Source of the DNA: Candidatus Auribacterota bacterium
GTDB taxonomy: Bacteria > Auribacterota > JAFGBW01 > JAFGJP01
DNA length: 50,720 nucleotides
Direction of reading: 5' to 3'
Assembly: GCA_023144635.1 (NCBI GenBank)
Contig: JAGLFH010000024.1
Span: 1-50,720 of the forward strand
Part shown: one piece after another, positions 36,886 to 43,972 of the stretch
Position numbering within the stretch: position 1 is the first letter of the stretch
Layout: each line of letters begins with the position of its first letter
Position numbers and translations under genes: made by a program
The notes under the pieces: generated by a model
Databases searched by the model: none
Told to the model about the DNA's origin: nothing
Seen by the model: the letters and a program-made list of their open reading frames with translations, nothing else

Positions 36886-36982
36886 ATTATACATAATTGA
36901 AATTGATATTTTTAAAGATAAAGTACTGTATAAATTTATATCAAATGTTAGATATGTTAAATAATTTATATATGGGATTAAA

Positions 36983-37243
36983 ATGGAAGATAATATTGAC
37001 TTGCTTGAAGAAGTAACAATTCCAGATCTTGAAGAAATTGTAGAATCAGTTACTATTGTTTTTTGGCATGCAGAGGCCGGTGATATTGTTGAAGTTAATG
37101 ATAACCTTGTAGACATACAGGTTAAAAAAAGTATAGTTACCATAAAAGCTCATGAATCCGGAATGTTACATGAGGTTTTTTTTGACGAGGGCGACGAAGT
37201 TATGATGGACGAAGTAATTGCGACCATAGTACCTGAAATATAA
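36983..37243 (+). CDS. Stand-alone lipoyl/biotinyl-like domain protein
   Basis: 86 residues forming just one lipoyl-type domain: IPDLEEIVESVTIVFWHAEAGDIVEVNDNLVDIQV, then K49, then SIVTIKAHESGMLHEVFFDEGDEVMMDEVIATI. The two symmetric halves and the G-D-x-V turns match the hammerhead fold. The modification turn, usually (E)TDKA in lipoyl and MKM in biotinyl proteins, reads QVKKS, so K49 is the candidate site but the context is non-canonical. No E2 acyltransferase, carboxylase or glycine-cleavage gene is near. The previous operon ends in a terminator 98 bases upstream. It is possibly a carrier for a separate enzyme or a degenerate domain. Confidence 0.75.
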   Translation: MEDNIDLLEEVTIPDLEEIVESVTIVFWHAEAGDIVEVNDNLVDIQVKKSIVTIKAHESGMLHEVFFDEGDEVMMDEVIATIVPEI

Positions 37244-37300
37244 TATAAAAATGACCGGTTTATTTCTCAAATACAACTAGGTGCAAGTATTCCTAATTAT

Positions 37301-38671
37301 TTATCCACTGTTTTTCTTAAAAAGATCAACTATTTGAGATGATAGATCTCTAAGAGTTCTATCGCGAGCACCAACTATGAAATAAGCATCAGTTGGTGTA
37401 CCTTCAATCATTAAAGAGAACAATTTTTCTCTGTTTTCAGCATAGAATGCATTTATAGATCTTTCCTTTAAAATATTGCTAAGTGAATCTGATGTAAGAT
37501 CTCGGTTTATGCTGCCTCCTGCATCATAAATTTTTCCGATTATTAGCCTATCTTTTGAACGAAGTCTTTTAGCAAAAATATCTGCTAAATCTGCCAGCTG
37601 TTTTTTAAAAGGAGCATAGCCGTGAGGCTGATAAAATAAGGTTATGGAATTATAATGATCTGTTGCAGTAACAAGAAGTGAATCTATTTTTGCAGGGTTA
37701 TGTGCAAAATCATAAATGACAGATCTAATATCATCTTTTTGAATTAATTCAAACCTTCCCTTTATACCATTGAATGTTGATAGAGAACTGGATATATGGG
37801 GAAGTGATATTTTCATTTCGTGTCCAATGGCTATAGCAGCTGCAGCATTTTCAATATTATAATTTCCAATAACTTTTATAACAAAGGGAATGCCAGAAAC
37901 ATCAAAAGAAGTGCTATCCCTAGATGTTTTTATGTTTTCAATAAATATATTTGCAGAAGCATCTTTTGTGCTGAAACTTACAATAGGTATATCAGTGAAA
38001 CGCATAATTTCTTTGAGTACCGGGCAATCTGCATTATAGATTACTTTTTTTGAGTTTTTTATAAACTTTGAAAAAAGGTCTTTTGCATCCTCTAAAGACA
38101 TATGATCAACTGATATATTCGTTAAAACTGCTAGTTCTGAGATGTAATCACCGATTTTTTTATCTGATTCATCGACTTCAGAAATAAGTGTATTACTTTT
38201 GGAATGAAAAAAATTTCCTCCGATACCTTTTTCTGAATAATCAAGTATTTCTGCTCCGCAGAAGATAGTCGCATCAATACTATTTTCAAGAAATATTGTT
38301 GCAAGCAAACCTGTAACAGTTGTTTTTCCGCTTGTTCCTGCAATACCGATAGATCTATTTTTATTGTATATATTTTTTAAAAATATTGATCTTGAAATAA
38401 TAGGAATATTTAGGCTCAGAGCTTTTTGATAATCGGGAACAGTATCTTCTACTGCAGCGGAAAAAATACATGCATCAAAACTTTTATCTATTATAGAGCC
38501 ATCCTGAGGAGTTATTTCAACCCCTTTTTTTTCAAGGAATACTTTATAATCAAGTGATAATCCATTATCAAAGGATCTGTCTGAACCAAATACAGTATGT
38601 CCTTCAGCAATAAGATATTGTGCAAGAGCATTCATGCCCGTTCCTGCTACGCCGGATAGATAATATTTCAT
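37301..38671 (-). CDS. Mur ligase family protein (MurC/Mpl-like)
   Basis: 456 residues from the ATG at 38671 (MKYYLSGVAGTGMNALAQYL); an upstream start at 38722 is less likely. The three Mur-ligase domains are seen: N-terminal UDP-binding GVAGTGM, ATPase P-loop AGTSGKTTVTGLLA with metal site EVDESD and HMSLED, and a C-terminal domain with FNGIKGRFELI, YDFAHNPAKIDSLL and TLFYQPHGY. The pattern resembles MurC (UDP-MurNAc:L-alanine ligase) or the Mpl recycling ligase. The usual RRFE and DDYAHHP motifs are altered (GRFE, YDFAHNP), so the exact substrate is uncertain. No other mur gene is in the window. Confidence 0.8.
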   Translation of the reverse strand: MKYYLSGVAGTGMNALAQYLIAEGHTVFGSDRSFDNGLSLDYKVFLEKKGVEITPQDGSIIDKSFDACIFSAAVEDTVPDYQKALSLNIPIISRSIFLKNIYNKNRSIGIAGTSGKTTVTGLLATIFLENSIDATIFCGAEILDYSEKGIGGNFFHSKSNTLISEVDESDKKIGDYISELAVLTNISVDHMSLEDAKDLFSKFIKNSKKVIYNADCPVLKEIMRFTDIPIVSFSTKDASANIFIENIKTSRDSTSFDVSGIPFVIKVIGNYNIENAAAAIAIGHEMKISLPHISSSLSTFNGIKGRFELIQKDDIRSVIYDFAHNPAKIDSLLVTATDHYNSITLFYQPHGYAPFKKQLADLADIFAKRLRSKDRLIIGKIYDAGGSINRDLTSDSLSNILKERSINAFYAENREKLFSLMIEGTPTDAYFIVGARDRTLRDLSSQIVDLFKKNSG

Positions 38672-38695
38672 AAAAGTATTATAAACTATAAGTGT

Positions 38696-38746
38696 GAATT
38701 TATAAATCAAAATGAAGCTCAAAGAGCTTCATTTATTTATAAATTC
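38696..38746. repeat. Long near-perfect hairpin between murC-like gene and repeat block
   Basis: Outer 12-base stem GAATTTATAAAT (38696-38707)/complement (38735-38746) and inner 11-base stem AAATGAAGCTC (38710-38720)/complement (38724-38734), loop AAA, with only a 2-base bulge. It may terminate minus-strand transcription arriving from the gene at 39234, or stabilise transcript ends. Confidence 0.65.
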
Positions 38747-38818
38747 GTAGTGCGTGGTGCGTTGATGGAGTTTCCGCATAAGCGGAAACAGATGATAGTG
38801 TCGGAAGTACGAAGTGAG

Positions 38819-38850
38819 TAGGGGCGCCGCTTGTCTGCGCCCGTGTGGAA
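38819..38850 (+). repeat. Swapped-core palindromic repeat, copy 4
   Basis: GGGCGC (38822-38827) pairs with GCGCCC (38837-38842); flanks GTGAGTA on the left and CGTGTGGAA on the right. Nearly the same core as the inverted copy ending the window (50676-50708). Confidence 0.75.
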
Positions 38851-38882
38851 CGTAGAAAGACAAATTAAGATATAAAAAGTGA

Positions 38883-38920
38883 GTAGGGTTCTGGCCTGCC
38901 TGAACCGTGTAAAAAGGTGG
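38883..38920 (+). repeat. Swapped-core palindromic repeat, copy 5
   Basis: GGTTC (38887-38891) pairs with GAACC (38902-38906), with an inner GGC/GCC pair. The left arm GAGTAGG is shared with copy 4 and the right arm CGTGTAAAAAGGT with the copy at 27141. Confidence 0.75.
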
Positions 38921-39080
38921 ATGTATGGTTCGGTAGAGGAAATTCTCTCTTTTTTTATGACAATTGTTTCTATTAAATTTGCTGTTATCAAAAAATCTTC
39001 AGGGGTTACATTTATTTATTCCATATTTCTAACCTTATTGATATATATTTTCATGTTATACCACAAACTACTTTTTCTTT

Positions 39081-39112
39081 TTACACGGACAGGGGCAAGC
39101 CCTGTCCCTACA
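39081..39112 (-). repeat. Swapped-core palindromic repeat, copy 6
   Basis: GGACAGGG (39087-39094) pairs with CCCTGTCC (39100-39107). The roughly 30-base unit is identical to copy 1 at 21999, 17 kb away, with the same orientation relative to its neighbouring gene. Confidence 0.75.
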
Positions 39113-39233
39113 TATGTTTTATTTTTTCTCTGTGTCCGGCTGAAAGTCCGCCGTGGCGGATGGCTAGATTATCAAAATCATCAGCGAAGCGTTCCTTGAA
39201 CGCACGACCCACCACGCATGACGCACGACGAAT

Positions 39234-39980
39234 TTATCTCGGATATTCTGCAGTAACAATATTTACGGAAAAGAGGTCATTAGGTGTTATCTCAAAGAAA
39301 CATTCCCTTTTTGCATTTAAAAAATACACTAATGCACTGTTTTTATTAATGCTGTTTTCTCGTTCCTGTTTTAAAAAACCCTGTTCATACATTTTTTGAT
39401 CTATAAGTTCTAAAGTTTCTTCAAATGGTTTATTAAAAGTAAATGTCATCATTGTTCTTTGAGAAGAATGGGAATAAAAGGATTTATTAATGTCGATTTC
39501 TCCGAAGATATATTTTATCCTTATCGGTACAATAGGAGGGGATAAGGAAGGATCATTTAATGAATGAGAAGAAGGAATGGCTATTATGCTGTTGCTGTCT
39601 TTCTTTCTTATAAGAAGTATAGCTTTTCCGTATTGATGATCCTGAGAAACACCAAACACATAGCACATATTTCTACTCTTTCTTATGTCTGCGACAAGCC
39701 CCTCTTTTTCTAACATTATCAAAAAATCTTCAGATGCTTTTTCCATATTATTATGCTCCAGTTCGAACATATCAAAATTTGTTTTAGTCCCATATACCCA
39801 CATTTCTTCTTTATCCTGTAAATTATCATTTTCACGAAGGAATGCAGTACTCTCCTCAGCCCGAGAGATCATATTTTGAAGATTTTGTTCATCAGCAGTT
39901 TTTTGTCCATCGTTCATCCCTACTAGGAAAACAATAGTCAAAAAAGAAGAAAATAAAAATATGAGGAAAAATCTTTTCAT
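39234..39980 (-). CDS. Uncharacterised exported or anchored protein at the end of the Tad-like cluster
   Basis: 248 residues. An N-terminal hydrophobic segment (about 3-21) is a signal peptide or anchor. A helical acidic stretch follows (about 30-60, QNLQNMISRAEESTAFLRENDNLQDKEE), then a mixed alpha/beta region with no motif that I recognise. It begins 23 bases downstream of the third TadE-like gene and on the same strand, so it is probably part of that cluster. Its stop codon TAA is the first three bases of a TAAATTCGTCGTGCG repeat module, meaning that the repeat abuts or supplied the end of the gene. Function unknown. Confidence 0.65.
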   Translation of the reverse strand: MKRFFLIFLFSSFLTIVFLVGMNDGQKTADEQNLQNMISRAEESTAFLRENDNLQDKEEMWVYGTKTNFDMFELEHNNMEKASEDFLIMLEKEGLVADIRKSRNMCYVFGVSQDHQYGKAILLIRKKDSNSIIAIPSSHSLNDPSLSPPIVPIRIKYIFGEIDINKSFYSHSSQRTMMTFTFNKPFEETLELIDQKMYEQGFLKQERENSINKNSALVYFLNAKRECFFEITPNDLFSVNIVTAEYPR

Positions 39981-40003
39981 AAAATTAGAATAAAGAGTTT
40001 AAT

Positions 40004-40945
40004 CTATCTCCATCTCATCCACCATGGTAATTGTTGTTGCTGCACCGGTATGTCAGGAGGATTGTCGGTGCGGAAATATCGTCCTCTCGGGTCAATGGGT
40101 TCCTCATACTCAACTTCAATACCAACAGCTCTGCCAAGAGCAGCAAGCTTGCTCATTAAAGTATAACCAACCCTATAAACGATCTGGAGTCCCCTGAAAA
40201 GACTGCCTATTTGTGAACCTATCGGATACAGCCAAAGTCCCTTTACAGCAAAGGAAAAGTCAAATAGATTACTCTTACCCGCAGGTACTCCGACACGTCT
40301 TGCAAATTCTCCTCTATTGCTTGCTGACCAGTCACCATATAATACAACTGAGGCGTTTGAAAGCTTAATGTGCGGTATAGTCATTTTATCACCGCCTATT
40401 AAGGACCCCAGTTCATTAATAATATCTATATATTCAAGTTCTTTATTATATTCCACCTTTACCATTACTTTTTCGTTTCCTCTTATTTCCAAAGGACGGG
40501 CAAGCCCCATGCCGAAACCTCCGAATCTGGCAAACAAGGCATTTGAAAAAAGACTGTCACAGTAATAGCCGGATCCTCCTATGATCTGTGTAAGGGGGCC
40601 TAATTCTGCGCTTCTTGCAGATGTTCTTGATACACATGATCCTCTTGAGATAGTTACGCTAGTATTGGCAGGATCATTAAAAAAAGTATTTTTTATTTCC
40701 TGACTAATTGCACCTGTATCACCCGGCCTGTAAACTGCTTCCCATGCAGCATAGCGTGCACCTTCAATCACTTTGTGCTTGGCGTTTACAATTAGATAAA
40801 GCTGGAACATGACCATAAAGATGATTCCGAGTATAGGCATGACAAAAACAAATTCTGTCATAGCATTGCCTTTTTGAGAACGCAGATTATAGTGGCTCGA
40901 ACGTGGATGATCGCAAATGACAGATGTATGCTTGACTGATTTCAT
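40004..40945 (-). CDS. TadE-like pseudopilin-type protein, copy 2 with N-terminal extension
   Basis: 313 residues. A TadE-type segment, GNAMTEFVFVMPILGIIFMVMFQLYLIVNAKHKVIEGARYAAWEA, lies at about 27-71: a short charged leader, conserved G and E, then a membrane helix. Before it are about 25 hydrophilic residues (KHTSVICDHPRSSHYNLRSQKG) encoded by DNA resembling dispersed repeats. An internal ATG 28 codons in has a plausible AAAAAGG site, so the shorter form is possible. The remainder is a periplasmic domain ending in a PWWMRWR tail. It is paralogous to the gene at 42737. TadE proteins are minor pilins of Tad/Flp secretion, but no Flp or TadA gene is seen here. Confidence 0.8.
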   Translation of the reverse strand: MKSVKHTSVICDHPRSSHYNLRSQKGNAMTEFVFVMPILGIIFMVMFQLYLIVNAKHKVIEGARYAAWEAVYRPGDTGAISQEIKNTFFNDPANTSVTISRGSCVSRTSARSAELGPLTQIIGGSGYYCDSLFSNALFARFGGFGMGLARPLEIRGNEKVMVKVEYNKELEYIDIINELGSLIGGDKMTIPHIKLSNASVVLYGDWSASNRGEFARRVGVPAGKSNLFDFSFAVKGLWLYPIGSQIGSLFRGLQIVYRVGYTLMSKLAALGRAVGIEVEYEEPIDPRGRYFRTDNPPDIPVQQQQLPWWMRWR

Positions 40946-41278
40946 AAGTATAAAAAAATTTTAAAATGCACTTAAATGCCTAAAGTTAAGGAGTGCTATT
41001 GCACAATATTTAATCTTAATCACGAAAAACACAAAAATTTCCAACCTTAATGTTTATAAACGTTTATAATAGAAAAGACAATATATTTTCTTTATAAATA
41101 TTTGTAATAGTAAACTGAATTTTTTCTTACTTTTTGTTTATTTTTGTATAAATCTTTTTACATATATTATCATTCTATTCAAAAGAACAATTATTCCTGA
41201 CAAATTTACAATATCTTAAGCGAAGCGTTCTTTAATTTTAGACACTTTTAACTTAAGGCACTTTAGGCACTTCTTTTT
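40946..41278. repeat. 333-base spacer homologous to 43727-43972
   Basis: No gene. Both ends carry TGCCTAAAGT-type repeats in inverted orientation (about 40965-41003 and 41241-41275), and a GAACGCTTCGCTTAAGAT module (minus) lies at about 41214-41232. The centre is plain AT-rich sequence. The blocks GTTAAGGAGTGCTATTGCACA and TAGAAAAGACAATAT recur in the spacer at 43727-43972, showing that the spacer was duplicated together with the flanking tadG/tadE genes. Confidence 0.7.
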
Positions 41279-42718
41279 CTAATGATGTATCTGCATATCA
41301 GAATTCTGATCCCACCAGTTTCCAGCAGTATATTTATATGTTTTAAAAATTGTAAATAGTTGCTTTTCCAATTGAGTGTATTTAAAACTTGGATCATAAA
41401 CAGGAACAAGTCTGGCATGCCAGTAAGCATTGAACTGTGTAGGGCCCTGAGAAGTGTTCTCAGGGTTCTGATAGTATACCTCTGCTCTGCTTATTGCTTG
41501 AACCTTTTTAGGGTCATTAAGGCCTACAAGAGCCGGAAACAGCTTTTTTGTTATTGCTGTTTTGGGCTGGGTCAGAACCGTGTAGACTGATCGTCTTGCC
41601 GGATCTCCGTCAATCTTATTTAAAGAATCCATATGAGGGTATTCAAAATTAGTAAGATCATAGTAAAAATGTTTTCTTACAGTATATACAGGACCTCTCC
41701 ATCTTAGTTTCCATCTTTTCCATCTGTATATTTGAAACCTGAAAGAATCCTCCTGCATAAAGCCTCCTAATCCGCGGTTGCTGCCCCATCCTCCTCCCCA
41801 CCATGACCACCAGTTATTCCTGCTGTTTCCCTGTATCTCATATCTTCCCTGAAGCCCTGTTTGCATACATCCAGGATATGGCCGACCTCCTGGCCATGTC
41901 CATCTTGGAGGAATATATACCATCAGATGTCTTGGAAAATAGGGGGAGCCTGTTGCAAAATAATCCTGCGATGAAGCAATTACCTTTTTCAGCATATCAA
42001 AATTTGATTTAAATTTAAGACGCCAGCTATCATGATCGATTATATCGCTATATATTTTTGCGTTCGTGTATCCAATCAGATCAGCAATTCCCCAGCGGGG
42101 CCAACCCCATCTGGTTACACCAGTAACAGTGTATCTTTTACCACCAATTTTATTTACCTGTACGGTATGTGGTTCGTTGTTCATATTTTCAGTTGTTCTT
42201 ATGATATCATCTGCAATATCAGAATAGAGTATTGAGCTCCACATAGATCGGAATAAAGCTTGTTGAGTTTCCTGAAACAGTGGATTATGCACTTTTTTTA
42301 TCATTTCCGGAAAATGAGGATTTAGAATGCTATCTGCCATACGGTAAAATTGATGTATCTGTATGATTATTTGACCTACATAGGGGATCCAGCCTATGGT
42401 ATAAGAAAAATTTCTCCAGAGTTGTTCGGATGAATCAATAGCAGTAGCAAATGAAATAGTGCAAAAATGAGCTATCATTGCTCTATTTGTATATGCAAAA
42501 TAATTATAAGACCTTGCTTCCCATACAGCCTGTGAATATGCACCTGCATCTGCCATGTTCTGAAGGTTCATTTTTTCTCCAATAACAATTCCTACATTAT
42601 AAACAGAACCGATTATCATGACTAGAACTGCAGCAACTGCAAGGAAAAGGACAAGGACTTGTCCTCCTGTATTGCTATTGAGGCGTTTAATTGTTCTTCT
42701 TATTTGTGATATACTCAT
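41279..42718 (-). CDS. TadG-like protein, copy 2, with Trp/Gly-rich insert
   Basis: 479 residues. A short basic leader and GGQVLVLFLAVAAVLVMIIGSVYNVG (about 18-43) form the TadG/TadE-type membrane helix, followed by QNMADAGAYSQAVWEARSYNYFAYTNRAMIAHF, the conserved block of TadG-like pilus-assembly proteins. Compared with its paralogue at 43973, it carries a W/G-rich insert at about 301-320 (NNWWSWWGGGWGSN) and an aromatic/basic stretch after it (YRWKRWKLRWRG). It is followed by the spacer and preceded, 18 bases upstream, by the TadE-like gene at 42737. Probably an envelope-anchored pilus or adhesion component; partner ATPase not in the window. Confidence 0.8.
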   Translation of the reverse strand: MSISQIRRTIKRLNSNTGGQVLVLFLAVAAVLVMIIGSVYNVGIVIGEKMNLQNMADAGAYSQAVWEARSYNYFAYTNRAMIAHFCTISFATAIDSSEQLWRNFSYTIGWIPYVGQIIIQIHQFYRMADSILNPHFPEMIKKVHNPLFQETQQALFRSMWSSILYSDIADDIIRTTENMNNEPHTVQVNKIGGKRYTVTGVTRWGWPRWGIADLIGYTNAKIYSDIIDHDSWRLKFKSNFDMLKKVIASSQDYFATGSPYFPRHLMVYIPPRWTWPGGRPYPGCMQTGLQGRYEIQGNSRNNWWSWWGGGWGSNRGLGGFMQEDSFRFQIYRWKRWKLRWRGPVYTVRKHFYYDLTNFEYPHMDSLNKIDGDPARRSVYTVLTQPKTAITKKLFPALVGLNDPKKVQAISRAEVYYQNPENTSQGPTQFNAYWHARLVPVYDPSFKYTQLEKQLFTIFKTYKYTAGNWWDQNSDMQIHH

Positions 42719-42736
42719 ATTGCTTATTAGAAGTGT

Positions 42737-43726
42737 TTAATTAGCGAAATCCGGAGCATTATTGTCTTTAAAGTAATGACCACGCGGATCAATAGGATCG
42801 TTAAAATGAGATTCTATTCCAAAAATATCTCCAGCTGTTGAAATAATATCTAAAATGGGCTGCATTGTACCGTAAATGATATTAATGGCACTAAAGGCTT
42901 CGCCGATCACTCCACCTACAGGATAAAGCCATAGGCCTCTTATTAGGCTTGAAAGATCTCCATCTCCCCACTCGGACAGACTATCTAGAAAATCATCTTT
43001 ACTGTAAGCAACACCTACTCTGTTTGCAAATTCTTTTCTGCTTGATGCTGCCCAGTCATCATGAATTATTATAAGTGAATCAACAAGTGTTATTGGAGAA
43101 ATTGACATTTTTTCTCCGCCAAGGAATTCACCTAGTTCATTTATTGTAGAAAGGTATTCCATTTCAAAATCGCAAGTTACTCTTGCTTTTACTTTGTTTT
43201 TTTCTTCAACTCCTAATGCGTTTATTAGTCCAAGATCGATGTCTGTTCCTGGAATTCCTAGAAACATGGCTGTTGTAAAAACAGGATCAAAATATATAGT
43301 TCTTACATCAAGTGTTGGAAAAAGTTGAAAGAGTCCGTTAAAAAAGCCTAAAATATTATCAAGAATATTTCCAAGAGGGCCTGCAAAACGTGATTCAGAA
43401 CGTTTCCATGAGTCTGTAACCGTAAATTCGACATTTTTTAAAGTAAGATTAGGTTCAGCACTCAGGATCATTGTTTCTATTTCATTTTGAATAGCAGCAT
43501 TTGTTTTGCTAGAGAAGGCTTTTTCATATGTAGCATAACGGGAGCACTCTATTACTTTATGCTTAGCATTACATAAAAGGTAAAGCTGGAACATGATCAT
43601 AAAAATAATAGCAAGAACAGGCATAACAAAAACAAACTCTGTCATTGCGCTGCCTTTTTGAGAACGCAGATCATCACTGATCGAACGCGGATGATCGCAA
43701 ATGACAGATGTATGTTTAAATTTCAT
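42737..43726 (-). CDS. TadE-like pseudopilin-type protein, copy 1 with N-terminal extension
   Basis: 329 residues. The TadE segment GSAMTEFVFVMPVLAIIFMIMFQLYLLCNAKHKVIECSRYATYEKAF is at about 26-70. It is nearly identical to that of the paralogue at 40004, while the periplasmic part has diverged. The same N-terminal extension (KHTSVICDHPRSISDDLRSQKG) is present, coded by DNA in which GATCATC and GATGATC form an inverted pair around a variable middle. The protein ends in DPIDPRGHYFKDNNAPDF; a similar DPRGRYF block is present in the paralogue. It sits between the two TadG-like genes and is 18 bases upstream of copy 2 of tadG. Confidence 0.8.
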   Translation of the reverse strand: MKFKHTSVICDHPRSISDDLRSQKGSAMTEFVFVMPVLAIIFMIMFQLYLLCNAKHKVIECSRYATYEKAFSSKTNAAIQNEIETMILSAEPNLTLKNVEFTVTDSWKRSESRFAGPLGNILDNILGFFNGLFQLFPTLDVRTIYFDPVFTTAMFLGIPGTDIDLGLINALGVEEKNKVKARVTCDFEMEYLSTINELGEFLGGEKMSISPITLVDSLIIIHDDWAASSRKEFANRVGVAYSKDDFLDSLSEWGDGDLSSLIRGLWLYPVGGVIGEAFSAINIIYGTMQPILDIISTAGDIFGIESHFNDPIDPRGHYFKDNNAPDFAN

Positions 43727-43972
43727 AAGTATAAAAAAAGTTTAAAATGCCTAAAATGCACTTAAATGCCTAAAGTTAAGGAGTGCTATTGCACATTTAT
43801 TTATATTGATCATAAAAAATACAAAAATTTCCAAAACCAATGCTTATAAGCTGTTATATTAGAAAAGACAATATCTTTTCTTTATTAATTCTAACAAATT
43901 TTAATATTTTAAGCGAAGCGTTCCTTATTTTTAGGCACTTTTTACTTAAGGCACTTTAGACACTTCTTTTTT
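43727..43972. repeat. 246-base spacer homologous to 40946-41278
   Basis: No gene. The inverted TGCCTAAA/TTTAGGCA repeats at both ends and a minus-strand GGAACGCTTCGCTTAAAAT module (about 43903-43924) follow the same order as in the other spacer, which is longer by an AT-rich segment. Confidence 0.7.

Larger units (their letters stand above)
38672..39233. repeat. 562-base composite repeat block with mirrored layout
   Basis: No credible gene. After the hairpin at 38696-38746 come, on the plus strand, an ATTCGTAGTGCGTGGTGCGT module (38742-38762), a TTTCCGC/GCGGAAA palindrome (38771-38788) and two swapped-core repeats (38819, 38883). Plain AT-rich DNA lies at about 38925-39075. The right half is on the minus strand: a swapped-core repeat (39081), an ACACAGAGAAAA module split by a TCCGCC (39147-39152)/GGCGGA (39155-39160) palindrome, a GGAACGCTTCGCTGATGAT module (39174-39194), then an inverted GTGCGTCATGCGTGGTGGGT module that fuses with the stop codon of the next gene. 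Thus the two halves face each other. Confidence 0.7.

Noticed and set aside
38737..38991. 84-codon minus-strand open frame in the same block
   Set aside because: It runs through two palindromic repeats and has no credible ribosome site.
38879..39199. 106-codon plus-strand open frame in the repeat block
   Set aside because: It is composed of repeat modules (swapped-core repeats, CTCTGTGTCC module) and random hydrophobic AT-rich sequence; no start signal.
38740..39238. CRISPR array or insertion sequence
   Set aside because: Repeats are few, unequal in spacing and differ in core; no cas gene, transposase or target duplication is visible.
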